From: an uncultured Lachnospiraceae bacterium
GTDB lineage: Bacteria > Bacillota > Clostridia > Lachnospirales > Lachnospiraceae
Direction of reading: 5' to 3'
DNA length: 10,662 nt
NCBI GenBank assembly: GCA_934338765.1
Contig: CAKRHL010000060.1
Location: forward strand, 1-10,662
How positions within the stretch are numbered: position 1 is the first letter of the stretch; the number at the start of each line of letters is the position of its first letter. The position numbers were made by a program, and so were the translations under genes. The notes below the pieces were generated by a model. The model ran no database searches, was not told where the DNA came from, and saw only the letters and a list, made by a program, of their open reading frames with translations. Positions 6,301 to 10,662 of the stretch are shown one piece after another.

Positions 6301-7323
6301 TTATCTGGTGCTTTTCAACGGGATGCTGTATCTCGCTGCAATCTTTGGATGCTCCGCCAGATAACCCAGTCCGGAAACGACTGTCCGCTGTGCATGCTTC
6401 GTTGTGTTGATCCGGTATCTCGTCTCGTTGGCCACCAGTTGATCCATGCCGCGTATCCAGGAGGATCCCCCTGTCAGATAAATCCCCTTCTCCGCAATCT
6501 CCGAAGCAATCTCCGGAGGTGTCCTCTCCAGCATAGAGCGTACCGCTGCCGATATGGTCATAAAAACGCCCTGTACCAGCGGAAAGATTTCAGAAGATGC
6601 AATAGTCACCTGTCCCGGAAGACCTTTCACAATATTCCTTCCCACTACTGTGACCGTCTCGTCCACAGGTACCGCAGACACCAGCGTTTTTTTGATCTGC
6701 TCCGCACTTTTTCTGCCTATGACAAAATTATGCTCCTTACGGATATAATTTATAATCTGCTCATCAAAATAGTTGCCTCCGTACGGCAACAGCTTCGAAA
6801 CAACAATTCCTCCCAGAGACAATACAGAAATCTCCGTTGTCTCCGCTCCCACATTGACGATCATGATCCCCCTGGCGTTCTCCACATCCAGATTCAGCCC
6901 CAATGCATCTGCGATAGGCTTATGTATCAGAAATACCCTGTGAGGCTTGCTCTCTCCCTCTGATACCACTCTGGAATAAGCATTCTTGTCTACCTCACGG
7001 ATATCCGCCGGAACGGCAATATAAAAATCAGCATTTTTCAATTTACGTTTACCGGATATCTTTTCCAGCATAAAATTCCACAGAGAGATCATATCTCCCA
7101 TCTGGGATATCACACCGTGTTCCAGTGGAAAAGATACCTTGATATTGGGTGGAACCTTTTCAAACATCTCATATGCTTTATCCCCGATCGCAACCGGCCG
7201 CTGCTGTGGTCCCTTTCCCACTGTCGCCACCACCGTGCGTTCATTCAGGATGATACCGTCTGATCTTTTATATACTTTGACTGTACCTGTTCCAAAATCA
7301 ATACCATATGTTTTATGTGCCAT
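6301..7323 (-). CDS. mreB: MreB-family actin homologue with altered nucleotide-site residues
   Basis: MreB forms ATP-dependent membrane filaments that orient the cell-wall elongation complex. The 340-residue protein aligns along its whole length with MreB. The phosphate-1 loop is GIDFGTGTVK (7-16; usually DLGT), AVPADIREVDK (103-113) matches the central block, and SLGGIVVS (169-176), LERTPPEIASEI (265-276) and LTGGSSWIRGMD (283-294) match the C-terminal half. The active site has changed. The phosphate-2 loop reads NVGAETTE (157-164) where MreB has DIGGGTTE. LIHKP (132-136) replaces LIEEP, the segment holding the catalytic glutamate. The loop that normally inserts in the membrane is basic (GKRKLKNA, 91-98). 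The ATG at 7323..7321 follows GGGAG (7331..7335) at 7 bases. Position before mreC supports an MreB role. Normal ATP hydrolysis is doubtful. A second, canonical MreB or Mbl may exist elsewhere. Confidence 0.92.
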   Translation of the reverse strand: MAHKTYGIDFGTGTVKVYKRSDGIILNERTVVATVGKGPQQRPVAIGDKAYEMFEKVPPNIKVSFPLEHGVISQMGDMISLWNFMLEKISGKRKLKNADFYIAVPADIREVDKNAYSRVVSEGESKPHRVFLIHKPIADALGLNLDVENARGIMIVNVGAETTEISVLSLGGIVVSKLLPYGGNYFDEQIINYIRKEHNFVIGRKSAEQIKKTLVSAVPVDETVTVVGRNIVKGLPGQVTIASSEIFPLVQGVFMTISAAVRSMLERTPPEIASEIAEKGIYLTGGSSWIRGMDQLVANETRYRINTTKHAQRTVVSGLGYLAEHPKIAARYSIPLKSTR

Positions 7324-7365
7324 TGGAATACTCCCTTCGGTAATCTGAATCTATGTCAATCTCTT

Positions 7366-8097
7366 TTATAAATATCCGCTTTCCCGAAAACTGGTGTAAC
7401 GATTGTCTCCGATCACAATATGATCCAAAAGCTCGATACCGATCATATGTCCCACATCCCGGATACGCTTCGTCAACAGCATATCCTCCCGGCTGGGTCC
7501 CGGATCCCCTGACGGATGATTGTGCAGCAGTATAATATTTACCGCCTTGTGCTTCAGCGCATTGTAAAAAATCTCCCTCGGCGCCGCCACCGAAGAATTA
7601 AAGGAACCGTTAGAGATCACGATCTCCTTCCTCAGTGCATTCTTGCCATCCAGAATAAGCAGACGCACCTGCTCCGTCTCCAGAAAACGCATCTGCTGGA
7701 TATAATATGCCGCCACCTGCTCCGGTTCACTGCACTTAAGCTTCTCTAACGGCATACTGGATCGTATCATACGCCTTGTAAACTCTGCCATACACTTTAA
7801 CTGCACTGCCTTGACCATACCGATCCCGTGTATCTCCTGCAGCTCCTCCAGAGAAATATGAAACAGACCACCCAGATGCCTTTCCGGCAAATGACATAAG
7901 ACCCGTTCCGCCAGATCGACAGCTTTCTCTCCCTGACTGCCGGTTCGTATCACAACAGCCAGAAGCTCACTGTCAGAAAGTGCCTCCGGGCCGTAATGGA
8001 CACACTTCTCGTATGGTCTTTCAGACAAAGGAAGCTCCTTCATACGAATGACCTCCCGTGCCTGTTCTTCCTTATGATCACGTTTGTTTTTCTTCAT
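7366..8097 (-). CDS. radC: RadC family JAB/MPN (JAMM) domain protein
   Basis: RadC proteins carry a helix-hairpin-helix-like N-terminal region and a C-terminal JAMM metalloprotease-type fold. Their function is unsettled, since the old DNA-repair role of E. coli RadC was withdrawn. The 243 residues contain MKELPLSERPYEK (19-31), IHGIGMVKAVQLK (89-101; hairpin) and the zinc-site signature HNHPSGDPGPSRED (192-205; His192, His194, Asp205). ATG 8097..8095 has AGGAGG at 5 bases (8103..8108). A second ATG, 8043..8041, has GGAGG at 8 bases (8052..8056) and gives a 225-residue protein starting exactly at the conserved MKELP block. I kept the upstream start because it has the stronger site and a promoter just ahead, but the shorter form is a real alternative. 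The gene leads the mre cluster, as in Bacillus. Confidence 0.94.
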   Translation of the reverse strand: MKKNKRDHKEEQAREVIRMKELPLSERPYEKCVHYGPEALSDSELLAVVIRTGSQGEKAVDLAERVLCHLPERHLGGLFHISLEELQEIHGIGMVKAVQLKCMAEFTRRMIRSSMPLEKLKCSEPEQVAAYYIQQMRFLETEQVRLLILDGKNALRKEIVISNGSFNSSVAAPREIFYNALKHKAVNIILLHNHPSGDPGPSREDMLLTKRIRDVGHMIGIELLDHIVIGDNRYTSFRESGYL

Positions 8098-8144
8098 TTA
8101 TGCCTCCTATCCGAAGGCTTCCCCCATCAAACGTATCAACCTAC

Positions 8145-8173
8145 ATAGTATCATAAATTCTCTTTTTTGTATA
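8145..8173 (-). promoter_or_regulatory. Probable sigma-A promoter for the radC-mre-PBP2-min cluster
   Basis: Reading the minus strand, a -35-like TATACA (8173..8168, 4 of 6 to TTGACA) is followed after exactly 17 bases by TACTAT (8150..8145, 4 of 6 to TATAAT). TG lies one base upstream of the -10, making it an extended -10 element. Transcription would start near 8138, leaving a 5' leader of about 41 bases that carries the radC ribosome binding site. A short inverted repeat, TTCTAATAGAA (8182..8192), lies just upstream of the -35 and could be an operator or chance. The surrounding gap is AT-rich with no clear terminator, so read-through from the upstream gene may also contribute. Confidence 0.5.
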
Positions 8174-8240
8174 GAACCATCTTCTAATAGAATTGTGATT
8201 TATTCGTGATATTTTTATGCAAGCCGACGTATTTCTCTCC

Positions 8241-9527
8241 TTATAACGACAATAAATGCTCATTTTCCATATATTGCACCGACATCATAATGCCAAATTT
8301 CGCATGATACCAGGTCAGACCTCCCTGAAAATATACGGCATACGGCGGCTCGATCGGTCCATCTGCGCTGAGCTCGATGGAGGAACCCTGTACAAAAGCT
8401 CCCGCCGCCATAATGACGTCACTGTGATATCCCGGCATTGCATATGGTTCCGGTGCCACATGGCTGTCCACCGGCGAACCGGACTGGATACCCTTACAGA
8501 ATGCTATCACGCCCTCTGCGGATCCCAGAGTGACCGCCTGAATAATATCATGGCGGGACTCGGTGCTGTCTGGAACCACCTTAAACCCAAGACGCTCATA
8601 GATATTGGCCGCAAAAATTGCCCCCTTTAATGCAGAGGCAGCCACACATGGAGCCATGAAAAATCCCTGGAAGAAGGAACGGTTCAGGCCGAGGGTCGCA
8701 CCCACCTCTTTTCCAAGTCCCGGTGCCGTCAGACGGTATGCACACATATCGATGAGATCCTGCCGTCCCACAATATAACCGCCGATCGGTGCCAGTCCGC
8801 CTCCCGGATTCTTGATCAGGGAGCCGACGCACATATCTGCCCCCACCTGTGTCGGCTCGATCCGCTCCACAAATTCACCGTAACAGTTGTCCACCATACA
8901 GATCACATCCGGACGGATCGACTTGATAAATGAGATCAGCTCCCCGATCCGTGTTACAGAAAGAGTCGGGCGGGTGGCATATCCCTTGGAACGCTGGATC
9001 GTTACAAGCTTTGTCCGGTCATTGAGAGCAGCCCGTATCCCGTCAAGATCAAAGCTGCCATCCTCCTTCAGATCCACCTGACGGTAAGTGACACCAAACT
9101 CCTTCAGACTGCCCGGTGCTGCATTGTCTCCTATCCCAATCACTCCCTCCAGGGTATCATAAGGCTTTCCTACAGGTGAGAGCAGCTCATCCCCCGGACG
9201 CAGATTGGCAGAAAGTGCCACCGTAAGAGCATGGGTTCCACAGGTAAGCTGCGGTCTGACCAGTGCCGACTCCGCCTCAAAAACGCTGGCATAGACATCC
9301 TCCAGCGTCTCTCTGCCCAGATCATCGTAGCCATATCCCGTAGAAGACTCAAAGCAGCCTGCGCTGACCTTATGCTTCTGCATTGCCCGAAGCACTTTCA
9401 TCTGATTGTATTCCGCCGTCCGGTCGATCTCCTCAAACCGTTCCTTCAGTCCTTCCTCTATACTGCTGCAGAAATCATAAACCTTATCACTGATCCCTGC
9501 TTCCTTGTACCAATCCTGTAATTCCAT
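8241..9527 (-). CDS. PLP-dependent methionine gamma-lyase-like / aluminium resistance family protein (YnbB type)
   Basis: This is a fold-type I pyridoxal-phosphate enzyme of the family labelled 'methionine gamma-lyase family' or 'aluminium resistance protein' (Pfam Met_gamma_lyase; B. subtilis YnbB). The true substrate is, to my knowledge, not established. The 428 residues include NQMKVLRAMQKHKVS (42-56), STGYGYDDLGRETLE (62-76), RPQLTCGTHAL (91-101) and GKPYDTLEG (120-128). IQRSKGY (177-183) is followed by VDNCYGEFVE (212-221; Asp213 for the PLP ring) and GSLIKNPGGGLAPIGGY (235-251; Lys239 as Schiff-base lysine). The ATG at 9527..9525 follows AGAGG at about 8 bases and gives the family's usual length. 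The frame stays open to an ATG at 9668 (475 residues), but that would overlap miaA by 31 bases and add a charged extension. It lies 110 bases after miaA. Confidence 0.9.
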   Translation of the reverse strand: MELQDWYKEAGISDKVYDFCSSIEEGLKERFEEIDRTAEYNQMKVLRAMQKHKVSAGCFESSTGYGYDDLGRETLEDVYASVFEAESALVRPQLTCGTHALTVALSANLRPGDELLSPVGKPYDTLEGVIGIGDNAAPGSLKEFGVTYRQVDLKEDGSFDLDGIRAALNDRTKLVTIQRSKGYATRPTLSVTRIGELISFIKSIRPDVICMVDNCYGEFVERIEPTQVGADMCVGSLIKNPGGGLAPIGGYIVGRQDLIDMCAYRLTAPGLGKEVGATLGLNRSFFQGFFMAPCVAASALKGAIFAANIYERLGFKVVPDSTESRHDIIQAVTLGSAEGVIAFCKGIQSGSPVDSHVAPEPYAMPGYHSDVIMAAGAFVQGSSIELSADGPIEPPYAVYFQGGLTWYHAKFGIMMSVQYMENEHLLSL

Positions 9528-9637
9528 CTTCTCTTCCTCTTTTCTCTTTTTATATTCTCTCTGTAAAAGCTGCTTTGCTTCACTGGTCTGATCCTGTTTG
9601 ATCATATCGTTTTTGCTGCCGTGATCTCCCATCAGAT

Positions 9638-10591
9638 CTAAAACCGTTCCCGTATCTCTTCCACACAATGCGCAAGCAGCGCATCTTCGCCGTCATACTT
9701 CTCTTTATCCAGCCATGTCACGGTGCGCTCCCTGCGAAACCATGTAAACTGTCTTTTTGCAAAATGTCGCGTTTCCAGCTTGATCTTGTCAAATGCTTCA
9801 TCCATCGTACATTTTCCGGTAAAAGCATCCAGGATCTCCTTATATCCCAATCCCTGCATGGATACCATCTCACGGGTGCATCCCCGCTCCTCAAGCCGCT
9901 TTACTTCCTCCTCAAGCCCTTCCTGCCGCATGAGATCCACCCGTTTGTTGATCCTGTCATACAGAATCTCTCTCGGAAGACTCAAGACATAATAAATGAA
10001 ATCATACGGTGATTCCTTCTGGCGCTGTGTCTCATTATGCTCTGAAATCTTCTGTCCGGTCTGATGATAATATTCAAGTGCCCGGATCACCTTCTTGACA
10101 TTGTTGGGATGAATCTGCTCTGCCGACTCCTGATCTACCTTGGCAAGCTCCTGATGAAGCACCTCTGCCCCCTCATCCTCAGCCTTTCTCTCCAGCATCT
10201 GCCGGTAAGAAGTATCCGCCTCATTCTCCGTAAAATCAATATCATACAGAACCGACTGAATATAAAATCCGGTTCCTCCCACGATGATCGGAATCTTTCC
10301 TTTGGCATAGATCTGTTCCATATATTGTTTACACAGTTTCTGGAAAACAACCACATTAAACTCCTCCCACGGCTCCAGTTCATCCACAAGATAATGGGGC
10401 ACACCGTCCATTTCCTCCGGCGCGATCTTGGCCGTGCCAATGTCCATGCCTTTATATACCTGCATGGAATCCGCCGAAATGATCTCACCTCCCACCGCCT
10501 TTGCCAGCCCTATGGACAAAGCTGTTTTTCCAACCGCGGTAGGTCCCGTCAGAATAATAAGCGGTCTCTTTTTTTCTTTGAGATTTTCCAT
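9638..10591 (-). CDS. miaA: MiaA, tRNA dimethylallyltransferase
   Basis: MiaA transfers a dimethylallyl group from DMAPP to N6 of A37 in tRNAs reading codons that begin with U, giving i6A, which improves anticodon pairing and frame maintenance. The 317-residue protein has the P-loop GPTAVGKT (16-23), SADSMQVYKGMDIGTAK (39-55; Asp41 as general base), HYLVDELEPWEEF (66-78), GGTGFYIQS (105-113), HPNNVKKVIRALE (161-173), QGLGYKEI (246-253) and TRHFAKRQFTWFRR (274-287), all typical and in order. Length matches the family. The ATG at 10591..10589 follows AAGGAAG at about 3 bases, which is close but usable. It starts 17 bases after the mutL stop, so the two are probably co-transcribed. No hfq gene follows, unlike in B. 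subtilis. Confidence 0.97.
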   Translation of the reverse strand: MENLKEKKRPLIILTGPTAVGKTALSIGLAKAVGGEIISADSMQVYKGMDIGTAKIAPEEMDGVPHYLVDELEPWEEFNVVVFQKLCKQYMEQIYAKGKIPIIVGGTGFYIQSVLYDIDFTENEADTSYRQMLERKAEDEGAEVLHQELAKVDQESAEQIHPNNVKKVIRALEYYHQTGQKISEHNETQRQKESPYDFIYYVLSLPREILYDRINKRVDLMRQEGLEEEVKRLEERGCTREMVSMQGLGYKEILDAFTGKCTMDEAFDKIKLETRHFAKRQFTWFRRERTVTWLDKEKYDGEDALLAHCVEEIRERF

Positions 10592-10608
10592 AATCTTCCT
10601 TTCACATT

Positions 10609-10662
10609 TTATACAATTCGCTTAAACTTCTTGTCCAGCTCTGTCTTGGTCATCTTGATCAT
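10609..10662 (-). CDS. mutL: MutL, DNA mismatch repair protein (C-terminal 17 codons only)
   Basis: An open frame enters from the right edge and ends with TAA at 10611..10609. The visible residues are MIKMTKTELDKKFKRIV. The end of clostridial MutL typically reads like '(HGRP)T.I.MTK.ELEKKFKRI(V)', so the match is good though short. MutL couples MutS mismatch recognition to strand removal and, in organisms without MutH, is itself the nicking endonuclease. The position 17 bases before miaA fits the common mutL-miaA pair. The identification rests on 17 residues plus context. Confidence 0.75.
   Translation of the reverse strand: MIKMTKTELDKKFKRIV

Noticed and set aside
6349..6963. 204-codon plus-strand open frame opposite mreB
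   Set aside because: It is a shadow of mreB with Arg/His/Cys-rich composition typical of antisense frames and no family resemblance.
7354..7359. Perfect TTGACA (-35 consensus) on the minus strand just before mreB
   Set aside because: No -10-like hexamer lies 15 to 19 bases downstream; that position is occupied by the mreB ribosome binding site.
8098..8240. Possible intrinsic terminator after the PLP-enzyme gene
   Set aside because: No GC-rich stem followed by a U-run is visible on the minus strand; only short AT-rich repeats are seen.

Overview
This window looks like a chromosomal housekeeping region of a Firmicute in class Clostridia, most likely family Lachnospiraceae. The evidence is the gene order, strong AGGAGG-type ribosome binding sites, moderate GC content, and protein variants I associate with that family: a very long PBP2 and a divergent MreB. 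I cannot resolve the genus. Every gene lies on the minus strand, so transcription runs from the right edge (10662) to the left edge (1). I see no RNA gene, mobile element, CRISPR array or phage gene, and no stretch over 150 bases without a gene.

Right-hand block (10662 to 8241): the last codons of mutL (mismatch repair), then miaA (tRNA A37 dimethylallyltransferase), then a PLP enzyme of the 'aluminium resistance / methionine gamma-lyase-like' family (B. subtilis YnbB type). A 143-base gap follows. It carries a plausible extended -10 promoter (8145..8173) pointing into the next block, but no convincing terminator.

Left-hand block (8097 to 1): radC, mreB, mreC, mreD, a class B penicillin-binding protein (PBP2/MrdA), minC, minD and the start of minE, which runs off the window. 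Gaps between genes are short (mreC and mreD overlap by 4 bases, the others are at most 96 bases), so this reads as one transcription unit. It extends the radC-mreBCD-minCD arrangement known from Bacillus, with the elongation transpeptidase inserted and minE added. MreB, MreC, MreD and PBP2 belong to the lateral-wall elongation machinery. MinC, MinD and MinE place the division site by keeping FtsZ rings off the poles.

The most notable signal is MreB. Its fold is recognisable, but the acidic residue of the phosphate-2 loop is Asn, the glycines of that loop are lost, the Glu-Glu-Pro segment that supplies the catalytic glutamate reads His-Lys-Pro, and the membrane loop is basic. It may be a nucleotide-binding or hydrolysis-impaired actin homologue. 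Next are a roughly 240-residue insertion in PBP2 and a 13-base repeat suggesting that the minC 3' end was partly duplicated. I found no wholly new system here. The rest is an ordinary core region.
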